A stretch of 64,000 bases of DNA from Methanomassiliicoccales archaeon (GTDB lineage: Archaea > Thermoplasmatota > Thermoplasmata > RBG-16-68-12 > SOIM01), in NCBI GenBank assembly GCA_004377185.1, contig SOIM01000020.1:118034-182033 (forward strand). The letters run 5' to 3'. Numbering within the stretch: position 1 is the first letter of the stretch; each line of letters begins with the position of its first letter. Made by a program: the position numbers and the translations under genes. A model generated the notes under the pieces. That model worked only from the letters and a program-made list of their open reading frames with translations. It was not told the origin of the DNA and searched no databases. Positions 1 through 8,218 of this stretch are shown piece after piece.

Positions 1-388
1 GCGCTTCAGCATCTCCTTTTGAGAACTCCTCGGCCATCTCCCTTATTCCACCTTTGAGCAGATTGTCCCCAAGATAGACCACGAAGGGGTCGCTGCCCAT
101 GAACTCCCTTGCACACCCTACGGCATGAGCTATGCCCTTTGGAGCGCCTTGGACGATGTATGTGATACTGACACCAAAAGAGGATCCATCACCCAGCAAT
201 TCTCTGACCTTTTCAGGCATGTTCTCTCCCAGAATCACGCCAATCTCAGTTATGCCGGCATCCCGTACATCCTCGAGACAGTAGAGAATGTTAGGTTTGT
301 TGGCAATGGGAATCAGCTGTTTAGGACCTGTGTGCGTTAATGGCCTTAAGCCGGTCCCAGCTCCACCAGCCAGTATCAGACCTTTCAT
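1..388 (-). CDS. rmlA: Glucose-1-phosphate thymidylyltransferase, N-terminal part (runs off left edge)
   Basis: This gene makes dTDP-glucose from glucose-1-phosphate and dTTP, the first step of dTDP-rhamnose synthesis. Only the first 129 residues are in the window; the frame is still open at base 1. The start MKGLILAGG, the following PLTHTGPKQLIPIANKP segment and the later VVYLGDN are typical of the long archaeal form. The ATG overlaps the rmlD stop as ATGA, so the two are translationally coupled. One oddity: the usual GxGTRLRPLT signature reads GAGTGLRPLT, with Gly (codon GGC) where nearly all family members have a nucleotide-binding Arg. Family assignment is firm; activity is uncertain because of that change. 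Confidence 0.9.
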   Translation of the reverse strand, partial: MKGLILAGGAGTGLRPLTHTGPKQLIPIANKPNILYCLEDVRDAGITEIGVILGENMPEKVRELLGDGSSFGVSITYIVQGAPKGIAHAVGCAREFMGSDPFVVYLGDNLLKGGIREMAEEFSKGDAEA

Positions 389-1272
389 CTGCTTTCCCTC
401 ATATGTTTCAGAGAAAGGGGTAAGGGACGCATCTTGATATTTAATTCTTCCTCAATCTTCCGTACGATAAGTGAGGAATCTCTCGGTCTTTTCGCGGGTA
501 AGCCGACCTTCTCCATCGAGACTGGGGCCAGTTTTCCCACATCTAGGTCAAAAACCTCCGCAACGTGCTTCCCAAATTGGTATCTAGAGACCTTTTGGCT
601 ACCAGAGGCATGATAGACCCCACTCACGTCCTCTTCCACCAACTTCAGAAGGACACTGGCCACTTCGTCGGCACAGGTCGGAGTCACGATTTGATTATCG
701 AACAGTTTCACCGCTTTTCCGCTTTCCAGATTGTCAAGCACCCAAGTCACGAAATTCCTTTTAGAGGTGATTCTATTCCAGCCATACAAGACGCAAACCC
801 TGGCCACGATTGAGTCATGAGTAGTATTCAACACGTTCTTCTCTCCGCCCAGTTTGGTGCGGCCATAAACGCTGATGGGGTTGGGTTCATCATCTTCCAC
901 GTAGTCACCCTTCTCCCCGTCAAAGACGTAGTCCGTGGATATGTAAACAAGCTTCGTTTCCAGCTCACTGCAAGCCCTGGCCACGTTGAGAGGACCGACC
1001 TCGTTGAGCGCAACCGCCTCCTCCGGATGTTCCTCACAGTAATCGACTCCAGTGAGACCAGAAGTAAGGATTGCAAAATCGGGATGAGCTTTCTCGAAGA
1101 GGTCTGAGACGCTTCTCTCGGATACAACGTCCAACCTCTCGACTTTCACCCCCTGAATCTGGAACGGATTGCTGTGGTAGGTGCCAATGACCCTCTCAAA
1201 AGTCCCTTTTCCCTGATGGACAAGATGCTGCCCAAGCAGACCACTGGCTCCAATAACAAGAAGGGTTCTCAC
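385..1272 (-). CDS. rmlD: dTDP-4-dehydrorhamnose reductase
   Basis: Reduces dTDP-4-keto-L-rhamnose to dTDP-L-rhamnose, the last step of the pathway. It is a short-chain dehydrogenase with the N-terminal GASGLLG nucleotide loop, the STDYVFDG segment and the catalytic YGRTK (YxxxK) motif, and has normal family length (about 295 residues). GTG at 1272 is preferred because it puts the Rossmann strand right at the N-terminus; an in-frame TTG lies at 1284. No Shine-Dalgarno is visible, so the message may be leaderless. It lies head-to-head with rmlC across a very short divergent promoter and overlaps rmlA downstream. Confidence 0.92.
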   Translation of the reverse strand: MRTLLVIGASGLLGQHLVHQGKGTFERVIGTYHSNPFQIQGVKVERLDVVSERSVSDLFEKAHPDFAILTSGLTGVDYCEEHPEEAVALNEVGPLNVARACSELETKLVYISTDYVFDGEKGDYVEDDEPNPISVYGRTKLGGEKNVLNTTHDSIVARVCVLYGWNRITSKRNFVTWVLDNLESGKAVKLFDNQIVTPTCADEVASVLLKLVEEDVSGVYHASGSQKVSRYQFGKHVAEVFDLDVGKLAPVSMEKVGLPAKRPRDSSLIVRKIEEELNIKMRPLPLSLKHMRESR

Positions 1273-1285
1273 TTTTTGTATCAAT

Positions 1286-1294
1286 AATTTAATA
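1286..1294 (+). promoter_or_regulatory. TATA-like box for the rmlC operon
   Basis: AATTTAATA sits about 34 bases ahead of the rmlC ATG in a gap of about 50 bases between divergent rml genes. A second AT-rich stretch at about 1296-1304 could serve rmlD on the other strand. Read by eye from spacing and composition. Confidence 0.4.
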
Positions 1295-1323
1295 CGATAA
1301 AAACATTTTCAGCAGGGATTTCC

Positions 1324-1785
1324 ATGGATCTGATAGACGGTGTCAGCGTGAGGGTGCTAAGACAGATACACGACGAAAGAGGCTACCTCATGGAGTTGAT
1401 GCGAAGTGATTGGGAAGAGTTTGAGAACTTCGGACAGGTCTACATGACCTCGGCATATCCGGGTATCGTGAAGGCCTGGCATTATCACAAGGAACAGACG
1501 GACAATTTCATCTGCATCTTTGGCATGGCTAAGGTGGTTCTCTATGACCCACGTGAGGGCTCACCCACGAAAGGGATGATCAACGAATTCTTTGTTGGAG
1601 AAAAGAAGCCAACGCTCATCAAGATTCCACCTCTGGTCTATCACGGTTTCAAAGCGGTCGGGCATGAGAAGACCGTCATCGTGAACGTTCCCACGAAGCT
1701 GTACGACTATGAGAATCCGGACGAGCACAGGGTTCCCTATGACTCTGATGATGTGGACTATGACTGGGATGTGAAGATGGGGTAG
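1324..1785 (+). CDS. rmlC: dTDP-4-dehydrorhamnose 3,5-epimerase-like cupin
   Basis: Probable epimerase converting dTDP-4-keto-6-deoxyglucose to the L-rhamnose configuration. The 153-residue protein is a compact RmlC cupin: DERGYLMELMR near residue 18, the AWHYHKEQ segment near 56 that carries the active-site His region, and the PPLVYHGF barrel strand near 100. It is shorter than typical RmlC (about 180 residues) and so may belong to the short RmlC-like/WxcM-type branch, with a related sugar as substrate. It begins a plus-strand operon with the methyltransferase, rmlB and the acyltransferase. The other three rml genes sit alongside, which supports the rhamnose role. Confidence 0.85.
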   Translation: MDLIDGVSVRVLRQIHDERGYLMELMRSDWEEFENFGQVYMTSAYPGIVKAWHYHKEQTDNFICIFGMAKVVLYDPREGSPTKGMINEFFVGEKKPTLIKIPPLVYHGFKAVGHEKTVIVNVPTKLYDYENPDEHRVPYDSDDVDYDWDVKMG

Positions 1786-1793
1786 GACTGCCC

Positions 1794-2495
1794 ATGAGGA
1801 TTCTGGACATCGGTTGCGGACGCGGTGATTTCACCGTAGGGGTTCTTGGGAAAAGAGATGCAATGGTGGTGGGGATAGACTCTTCACCGGAATTCCTGAA
1901 AGAGGCCAAGAGAATCGCTCCACCGAACTGCGAGTTTGTGCTGACAAGTGCGTCCAACATGTGCTTCAAAGGCGGATCGTTCGATGAGATACACTGCAAC
2001 CACGTTCTGGAACATGTGCCGAACTTGGACAATGCACTGGACGGAATCGCAAACGCACTTGCGCCAAAAGGTAGATTATTCTTGTCCATCCCGTATCCGT
2101 TCCTTGAGAAGATACTGGCAAACCTCATGGAGGGTTATATCGGAGAGAAGATGCATCGTAGAATCATACAGCCGAAGGAATTGGTTGAGGAACTACGGAA
2201 GAGAGGAATTGTTGTAACAAAGGTGGAAAAGAGGAAATTCTACACAGCACTCTTGCTCACCTACAGGTTCATTCGAGGGATGCCGTACGAACCACAGTCT
2301 GGACTGTTGGCGCAAGAAGATGCCATCTCTAGATTCCTGGAAAAGGTCTCACGATGGTCGTTGCAGGACCCAAATGAGGCTGACTTCGGGAAGAAAAGGT
2401 ATATCAAAGCCGTTCTAATTCTTGCGAACATCAAGGAAAGAGTTATGAGGCATATCTATCCTCATGAGAACTACATGGAGGCTGTGAAAGCATGA
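1794..2495 (+). CDS. Class I SAM-dependent methyltransferase
   Basis: A 233-residue methyltransferase of the Methyltransf_11/25 type. Motif I is at the very N-terminus (ILDIGCGRGDF, residues 3-13), the acidic motif II is GIDSSPEF near 30, and the HVLEHVPN loop is near 70. The substrate cannot be read from sequence; its place between rmlC and rmlB suggests a sugar or glycolipid O-methylation. It starts 8 bases after the rmlC stop, and its own stop overlaps the rmlB start as ATGA. Confidence 0.85.
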   Translation: MRILDIGCGRGDFTVGVLGKRDAMVVGIDSSPEFLKEAKRIAPPNCEFVLTSASNMCFKGGSFDEIHCNHVLEHVPNLDNALDGIANALAPKGRLFLSIPYPFLEKILANLMEGYIGEKMHRRIIQPKELVEELRKRGIVVTKVEKRKFYTALLLTYRFIRGMPYEPQSGLLAQEDAISRFLEKVSRWSLQDPNEADFGKKRYIKAVLILANIKERVMRHIYPHENYMEAVKA

Positions 2496-3499
2496 AGTGT
2501 GTCATGGTCACGGGTGGAGCTGGATTCATAGGAAGTAACTTCGTTCATCATTTGCTTGAGAATCATGACTACTCAGTCATCGTTCTGGACAAGTTGACGT
2601 ACGCTGGCAATTTGGACAATCTGAAGGATGTGATTGAGGATGAGAGAGTGTCTTTTGTCAAGGGTGACATTTGCGATTCAAGGGCGGTAGGAGAATGCAT
2701 GAAGGATGCAGACTGTGTTGTCCATTTCGCTGCAGAGACCCATGTGGACAGATCCATCATGGATGCTGGAGTTTTCGTGCAGACGGATGTTTTTGGAACA
2801 TTCATTCTGCTCGAAGCCGCACGGAAGCACGGCATTTCCAAGTTCCTCCACATATCCACGGACGAGGTGTATGGGGAAGCTTCTTCAGGTCCCTCCAAGG
2901 AAACGGACCCCCTTATGCCAAAGAGCCCCTACGCTGCCAGCAAGGCCGGTGCAGATCGATTGGCCTACTCATACCATGTAACACATAATCTTCCAGTTGT
3001 CATTACCCGTTGCACCAACAATTACGGTCCCTACCAGTACCCCGAGAAACTCATTCCTCTCTTTGTCACGAACGCAATGAAGGACAAGGAGCTACCAGTG
3101 TACGGGTCAGGAGAGAACACGAGAGACTGGATTCACGTACAGGACCACTGCGAGGTTCTCGATACGATAATGCATCAGGATGGTCTGGAGGGAGAGGTTC
3201 TTAACGTAGGTTCTGGTGTGGAAAAAAGCGTTCTGGAGATTGCGGACGTGATTTTGGAGGAACTGGACAAGGCCAAGTCCTTGCTGAAGCATGTTGAGGA
3301 CAGAAAGGGGCACGTAGTGAGACATGCGGTCTCCACCTCGAAGATCAAAGAGAAGTTGGGTTGGGAACCACGTTTCAGTTTCGAGGATGGGATGAAGGCC
3401 ACTATCCAATGGTATTCACAGAACGAGTGGTGGTGGAGCAAGCTCAAGAACAGGCAGTTCGAGGAATACTACCAAACGCTACATGAGAAGGCAAAATGA
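2492..3499 (+). CDS. rmlB: dTDP-glucose 4,6-dehydratase
   Basis: NAD-dependent dehydratase giving dTDP-4-keto-6-deoxyglucose. All family marks are present in 335 residues: GGAGFIGSNF at 7-16, DKLTYAGNLDNL near 31, HFAAETHVDRSI near 80, the STDEVYGE catalytic Thr-Asp-Glu segment near 121 and YAASKAGAD (YxxxK) near 147, followed by the RCTNNYGPYQYPEKLIP segment. Length is normal. The ATG overlaps the preceding stop and the stop overlaps the next start, so the operon is tightly coupled. Confidence 0.96.
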   Translation: MKCVMVTGGAGFIGSNFVHHLLENHDYSVIVLDKLTYAGNLDNLKDVIEDERVSFVKGDICDSRAVGECMKDADCVVHFAAETHVDRSIMDAGVFVQTDVFGTFILLEAARKHGISKFLHISTDEVYGEASSGPSKETDPLMPKSPYAASKAGADRLAYSYHVTHNLPVVITRCTNNYGPYQYPEKLIPLFVTNAMKDKELPVYGSGENTRDWIHVQDHCEVLDTIMHQDGLEGEVLNVGSGVEKSVLEIADVILEELDKAKSLLKHVEDRKGHVVRHAVSTSKIKEKLGWEPRFSFEDGMKATIQWYSQNEWWWSKLKNRQFEEYYQTLHEKAK

Positions 3500-3942
3500 T
3501 GAGCAAGGGTCCCCAGAAGAAAGTTAGAAGCAGAGTGAGAGCTGCCATTTTCAGTGTTCCCGCCATGCTGGGTCCGCTCTCAAAGATGAGAGTCTTTTTC
3601 CACAAACTGAGGGGAGTGAACATCGGAAATGACGTGGAGATTGGATATCACGTGATAATCGATAACGTCTATCCCGAAAGGGTGACCATAGAGGACGGGG
3701 CCACAATAGCAGCCAGGACAACGATACTGGCTCATGACGAGTCCGCGCTGTATACAGGCATTGGAGAAGAAATCGTGAGGAACACCCGTATTTGCGAGGG
3801 GGCTTTCGTAGGGGTGCACTCCGTCATTCTGGCTGGTGTGACCGTTGGAAGGAAGGCGATTGTCGGGGCCGGATCGGTGGTAATCAAAGATGTTCCAGAT
3901 AACGCAAGAGTTGCGGGAGTTCCTGCAAAACAGATCAGCTGA
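3496..3942 (+). CDS. Left-handed beta-helix (hexapeptide) acyltransferase
   Basis: Probable sugar O- or N-acyltransferase, 148 residues. Isoleucine-patch hexapeptides run from about residue 40 (NIGNDVEIGYHVIIDN) to the C-terminus (AFVGVHSVILAGVTVGRKAIVGAGSVV read as successive rungs), ending in the VPDNARVAGVPAKQI tail common in the NodL/LacA/WbbJ group. The donor is likely acetyl-CoA by family. It is the last gene of the rmlC operon and faces the flippase gene convergently with 4 bases between stops. Confidence 0.85.
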   Translation: MMSKGPQKKVRSRVRAAIFSVPAMLGPLSKMRVFFHKLRGVNIGNDVEIGYHVIIDNVYPERVTIEDGATIAARTTILAHDESALYTGIGEEIVRNTRICEGAFVGVHSVILAGVTVGRKAIVGAGSVVIKDVPDNARVAGVPAKQIS

Positions 3943-3946
3943 ACAA

Positions 3947-5392
3947 TCATGCTCTCTGTCTAATCATTGACATAATCTCTCTCAGGTAGTACAGGATCTT
4001 CTTGCGGGACAATGCGTAGATGAAAACCAGGTAGGTTATGAACCCGATCAGGATGGAAGCGGCAAACACGCCCAACGAGAAGCCGGCAAACGCTTTGAAA
4101 ACAAGAACGACGATGAGCATTCCCAGGGACGCGATGAGCGGGTCCGCGAACGTGTTTGTTATGTCCACGAACCTGATGTTCAGGAGCTTTGTCGTCAGCC
4201 AGTAGATGATTATCGTGTGGAAGAAGTAGATCAGGAAAACCAGGAGAGCTACACCTTCGATTCCGCCCCAGAGAACGGCCGGATATAGGAAGACGATCAT
4301 TATCACAAGATTCACAGCGTTGGTTATCGAGAGCCATTTCGTTTTCCCTTTTGCCAGAAAGAGGTCCCCAGCGGGCTGCAGTATGACCCTTATGAAACCG
4401 AAAAGACAGAGGATTTGAAGGGCGATTATCGCGGGAGTCCACTTGTCTCCCAGCACGAAAACCACGAACTCTGGTGCCACAATGAAGAAGCCGAAATACA
4501 ACGGAGCACCTATGAAGGATATCACGTCAAGTGTCTGCAGATACCCTGTTCTCAACCTCCCCTCATCCTCCTGGATGCTGGAATACGTAGGGAACATCAC
4601 TCTGTTAACCATCTTGGTTAGGAAGTTCGCGAAAACAGAGGCCCACCTGTAAGCGATGAAATAGATGCCCAATGCTGCCACGCTGATGACTATGCCTATT
4701 GCAGCGTTGTCGAGATTGAAGATGAGGAAAACGATTAGAACCATCAGGAAGACGTGAATGCCGTAGCGGAACAGCTCCTTGGCAATCTGTTTGTCCACCT
4801 TCCACGTAAACTTCCAGGGAAAAATGACATACAGTGTGAGGAGGGTTGCGACCGAAGCAGCCACTGAACCATATACGATCGCCCAGTAGGAGAAACCAGC
4901 GAGGGCCAGTCCTATCGAAACCGATGATGTGACGATCATCCCCACAAAGGCTGCAATTGCCAGCCTTCCGAATTCCAGTCTCTTTGCCAGGGCGTTGTTG
5001 GGTATGAAGCCGAAGGAACCTATCAGGATGGTCACTGCCAGAATCCTCACGACGTCCGTGGCCTCCGGAGTTGAGAATATCATCGAGGCCAGTGGGGCGG
5101 AGAAGAACGCTACGAGGAAAACGATCAGACCTATGATGATCCTGAGCATGGCTCCCGTTTGGAGCGATTCCTCAACCCTGTCCTTTCTATGAATGACGGC
5201 CGCACCCAGGCCAAAATCCCCGAACTGTCCGATGAAGCCCAGGAAGAAACCCGCTATGCCAATGATCCCGAAATCGAAAGGCGTAAGCAACCTGGCGAGG
5301 ACTATCAGCGTGACCGCGTTCATCGCACTTATGAACAGCTGAAGGCCCGCGACGATACCAAGATTCCTCACAGTCGTAGTTTTTAGGGACAC
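3947..5392 (-). CDS. MOP-superfamily oligosaccharide flippase (Wzx/WzxC type)
   Basis: A 481-residue integral membrane protein with about 12-14 hydrophobic helices and no soluble domain. The start (GIVAGLQLFISAMNAVTLI) and the early LARLLTPFDFGIIGIA segment are typical of lipopolysaccharide/oligosaccharide flippases that move lipid-linked glycans across the membrane. The GTG start at 5392 is supported by a TATA box about 26 bases upstream, implying a leaderless message. One of two flippases in the locus, so there may be two glycan products or an old duplication. Confidence 0.88.
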   Translation of the reverse strand: MSLKTTTVRNLGIVAGLQLFISAMNAVTLIVLARLLTPFDFGIIGIAGFFLGFIGQFGDFGLGAAVIHRKDRVEESLQTGAMLRIIIGLIVFLVAFFSAPLASMIFSTPEATDVVRILAVTILIGSFGFIPNNALAKRLEFGRLAIAAFVGMIVTSSVSIGLALAGFSYWAIVYGSVAASVATLLTLYVIFPWKFTWKVDKQIAKELFRYGIHVFLMVLIVFLIFNLDNAAIGIVISVAALGIYFIAYRWASVFANFLTKMVNRVMFPTYSSIQEDEGRLRTGYLQTLDVISFIGAPLYFGFFIVAPEFVVFVLGDKWTPAIIALQILCLFGFIRVILQPAGDLFLAKGKTKWLSITNAVNLVIMIVFLYPAVLWGGIEGVALLVFLIYFFHTIIIYWLTTKLLNIRFVDITNTFADPLIASLGMLIVVLVFKAFAGFSLGVFAASILIGFITYLVFIYALSRKKILYYLREIMSMIRQRA

Positions 5393-5413
5393 CGTTGCGT
5401 GAATTTTGTGGTT

Positions 5414-5422
5414 CTATTTAAG
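5414..5422 (-). promoter_or_regulatory. TATA box of the flippase gene
   Basis: On the minus strand the box reads CTTAAATAG, centred about 26 bases ahead of the GTG start at 5392. This spacing puts transcription start at or next to the start codon. Confidence 0.6.
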
Positions 5423-5476
5423 CGAATCTATCATTTTCTCCACGAATCAGGCATCCAGAAGCCAGTTCGAAAGATA

Positions 5477-5484
5477 GTTATATC
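5477..5484 (+). promoter_or_regulatory. TATA box of the GT2 gene at 5510
   Basis: GTTATATC lies about 29 bases ahead of the ATG at 5510, in the divergent region with the flippase promoter. The leader would be only a few bases. Confidence 0.55.
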
Positions 5485-5509
5485 CCTTCTTTTCTCAGCG
5501 TGAACAACC

Positions 5510-6376
5510 ATGGAAACGCCAGAAGCACATCCAAAGGCCTCAATCGTAATCCTCACGAAGAATGGGTCAGAAACGATAAGAAGATGTCTAGAATCGCTTT
5601 TCGATCAGGAGACTGGATTCGAGTTTGAGGTCATAGCAATAGACTCGGGGTCAACTGACGGAACACTGAACATTCTGGCGGAGTACCCAGTCAAGATAGA
5701 GAAGATACCTCCGGGCGATTTCAACTTCGGAGCCACTAAGAACCTTGGTTTTTCGGTGTCCGAGGGTGAGTTTGTGGTTTTTCTGTCGCAGGACGCAACC
5801 CCTGTGGGCAATGACTGGCTCCAAAGAATGACCACCCCCTTCGAGGATCCAGGAGTCATGATGGTACAAGGCCTTGAGATGTCCGGAAAACAGGGATTCT
5901 ACTGGTGGAGGGAGGGACTCTTCTGGTACACATCTGAAATACGAAGGTGGATGGAAAGATACGACAATATAGGTCTCTCCTGTGTCACGCTTGCGGTGAG
6001 AAGAAAGGCTTGGGAGGAAGTCAAGTTCGATACTGTCCCATTTGGGGAGGACAAGCTCTTCCAGAAGAAAGCTGTTGAGGCTGGATTGAGAATTGTCTTG
6101 GCAAAGGATGCCTTTGTGGAACATACGCACAGTTTCACCTGCAGATCGCTGAGAAACAGGCTCACGAACGAAGGTCTGGGTGCGAGAATGTCCGGCGAGA
6201 GCTACTCTCTCCGAGACATGTTTGGAGACATTTTGAAGAAACAGCCCTACCGAAACCTCGTCCGAGGCTTGAGAGGAGGGGAAATCAAGAGCATCGCGGA
6301 ATTCTTTTATCCTCTTACAAGGCCCTATTACATCTACAAAGGAATGCGTTTTGCCCGAGAGTTCCAGAGAGATTGA
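5510..6376 (+). CDS. Glycosyltransferase family 2
   Basis: GT-A fold glycosyltransferase of 288 residues, probably cytoplasmic and membrane associated. The N-terminal strand VILTKNGSETIRRCLESL, the IDSGSTDGT loop near residue 47 and LSQDATP near 93 (metal/nucleotide-sugar region) define GT2; GEDKLFQKKAVEAG near 183 fits the acceptor-side acidic motif. Sugar and acceptor are unknown; the rml genes nearby make rhamnose a reasonable donor. It stands alone on the plus strand, convergent with the next GT2 gene, with only 3 bases between the stops. Confidence 0.9.
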   Translation: METPEAHPKASIVILTKNGSETIRRCLESLFDQETGFEFEVIAIDSGSTDGTLNILAEYPVKIEKIPPGDFNFGATKNLGFSVSEGEFVVFLSQDATPVGNDWLQRMTTPFEDPGVMMVQGLEMSGKQGFYWWREGLFWYTSEIRRWMERYDNIGLSCVTLAVRRKAWEEVKFDTVPFGEDKLFQKKAVEAGLRIVLAKDAFVEHTHSFTCRSLRNRLTNEGLGARMSGESYSLRDMFGDILKKQPYRNLVRGLRGGEIKSIAEFFYPLTRPYYIYKGMRFAREFQRD

Positions 6377-6379
6377 AAC

Positions 6380-7231
6380 TTACTGAGCAAGGACGTATCC
6401 CAGATAACCTCTCAGCGCTCCAATGAACCCAATGAAGTAGAGATAGCCCATATCGGCGTCCCCTCTAAGCAGGTTGTTTCTGGAGTTTCTCAGATGACTC
6501 CTCAGCACCTCCTTGAAGAAGTAAGTCCTAACATCCTTGGATGAGCGGTTCTTGGCGAAAAAGGCTCCCAGACCAATCCTGTAGCCAGACATCATTCTCT
6601 TGAGCTGATCATATGTGTCAAGCGGTTCGTGGTGAACAATGGCATTGGGCGTGTATACGACATGATAGCCAGCTTCGATCATTCGGTGGAAAACATCCAT
6701 ATCCTCCGCCCCCCGAAACCGTGTTCCTGGACCTAGGTTCTCGTCAAAAAGGCCGATTTTGACTACGGCTTCCTTGCGAAGACATATGTTATTGCCCGCT
6801 CCCATCAGCCAGGGGGGAGTGAACCCATCGCCCTTACCGAAGACCTTCCTCTTCGCCTCCCACCTGGTCGAGGCGTACCAGAGTCCCTCTCTTGTAGGAA
6901 GCGAACCTCCGGTCACGCACCCCACTCTCTCATCCTCAAACTCGGAGGTCAGGTTCTCAACCCAGTCCGGATCACATACACAGTCATCATCAGTCAAGGC
7001 AATCTTATCATGGACAGATTCCCGTATGCCGACGTTCTTGGCCAGCGATACTCCCTTCTCCTTCTCAACTATGACCCTGCACTTGTCAGCAACCTCTGCG
7101 GGCAGACCACTGACACTTGAGACGCAGATCACTTCTAGGTCTCGGTAAGTCTGCCTAGAGAGTGAATCAATGCACTTCCTGAGAAGGTCCGGTTTCCTTC
7201 CGTCCGTACATACGACAGCAGAACAACCCAT
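6380..7231 (-). CDS. Glycosyltransferase family 2
   Basis: GT-A fold enzyme of about 283 residues. It shows GRKPDLLRKCIDSLSRQ at the N-terminus, the triple-Asp LTDDDCVCDPDW metal site near residue 97 and the GAEDMDVFHRMIEAG acceptor-side motif near 180. ATG at 7231 is preferred over GTG at 7240 because an AGGAGG Shine-Dalgarno lies about 10 bases ahead of it. The C-terminal LYFIGFIGALRGYLGYV may be a membrane-contact helix. The acceptor is not predictable. Confidence 0.9.
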   Translation of the reverse strand: MGCSAVVCTDGRKPDLLRKCIDSLSRQTYRDLEVICVSSVSGLPAEVADKCRVIVEKEKGVSLAKNVGIRESVHDKIALTDDDCVCDPDWVENLTSEFEDERVGCVTGGSLPTREGLWYASTRWEAKRKVFGKGDGFTPPWLMGAGNNICLRKEAVVKIGLFDENLGPGTRFRGAEDMDVFHRMIEAGYHVVYTPNAIVHHEPLDTYDQLKRMMSGYRIGLGAFFAKNRSSKDVRTYFFKEVLRSHLRNSRNNLLRGDADMGYLYFIGFIGALRGYLGYVLAQ

Positions 7232-7278
7232 CCGATTCACTCCTCCTGGGTGATTTTCATCTCCACCATGTTGATAAC

Positions 7279-8049
7279 CTAGCCAGCTAGAATCTGCAAT
7301 ATAGATTTTGCGAAGTGTCTTGGAAGACTCAACAGCGGTGGCGACCTTCTGAGGCCGAAGTAGGTCTCATCTGGTCTTCCCAAGCCGAAATCCACCATGT
7401 TCGATTTCCATACGTTCACAAGGTCCAGCTTCTCATACTTGCGGAGCCTCATGGTGTCGAATTCCCTCCTCAGGAACCGGGTGAATTTCTCAAACCTGGC
7501 GTAGCGTGTGGAGAGATAATCGTAGCTGTCCTTCGCACTGTCCTCCTTCACATTGGTGCCCATCAGAAGGGGGTACCATTTCATCTTCCCAATTTTCCAG
7601 ATCTTCATCCACATCTCGAAGTCCTCGCCCGTGTTGAAGTCGCCCCTTCCCCCGATTCCCTCCCATATCTCCCTCGGGAAAATGCCGAAGAGCTTTGCCT
7701 GGACGGCCAAGTCGGGATATTGCTCCAGATACATGTCGACAAATTCCCTGGCGATTAGGAAATAGAGAGTGTCCGTATCGACCACAATTATGAACTTGCC
7801 CGTGCTCTCCAGAAACGCCAGTTGACGGCCGCGTCCCATGGTGCACTTCTTGGAAAGGACCTTCATGTTCCTGTGGTTCTGAGCGAAATCCTGCAGGATG
7901 TGGTAGCTGCGATCCTGGGATTTGTTGTCCACCACGATGTACTCGAAGTTGTCCTCGTCAAAGATGGCGTAGATGGACTCAAGGTGTTCCTTCAGGACGT
8001 GGGCGCAGTTGTAGTTGGTCGTGCAAAAGCTCAACAGTGGCTCCGCCAT
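7279..8049 (-). CDS. Glycosyltransferase family 2
   Basis: A 256-residue GT2 enzyme. Motifs are TTNYNCAHVLKEHLESI near residue 10, VDNKSQDRS near 40, VDTDTLYF (DxD) near 91 and NTGEDFEMWMKIWKIG near 140. It is shorter than its neighbours but looks complete. A TATA-like GTTAAATACC on the minus strand near 8086-8095 could drive it, leaving a short leader. It probably shares a transcript with the GT2 gene downstream at 6380. Confidence 0.88.
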   Translation of the reverse strand: MAEPLLSFCTTNYNCAHVLKEHLESIYAIFDEDNFEYIVVDNKSQDRSYHILQDFAQNHRNMKVLSKKCTMGRGRQLAFLESTGKFIIVVDTDTLYFLIAREFVDMYLEQYPDLAVQAKLFGIFPREIWEGIGGRGDFNTGEDFEMWMKIWKIGKMKWYPLLMGTNVKEDSAKDSYDYLSTRYARFEKFTRFLRREFDTMRLRKYEKLDLVNVWKSNMVDFGLGRPDETYFGLRRSPPLLSLPRHFAKSILQILAG

Positions 8050-8218
8050 ATCTTGTCGCCTGTCTGAGGTTAGAAAAGGGCTGGTATTTAACTTTTGAGA
8101 GAGAGGAATCAGGTTCTAGGAATCCATTATTCCCAATATCGAGTCAGATACCCACAATTCATTTATATCTCGGACATTCTCGGATGCTTGGACCTTGCTG
8201 GTCACCGGGGAATCCAGA

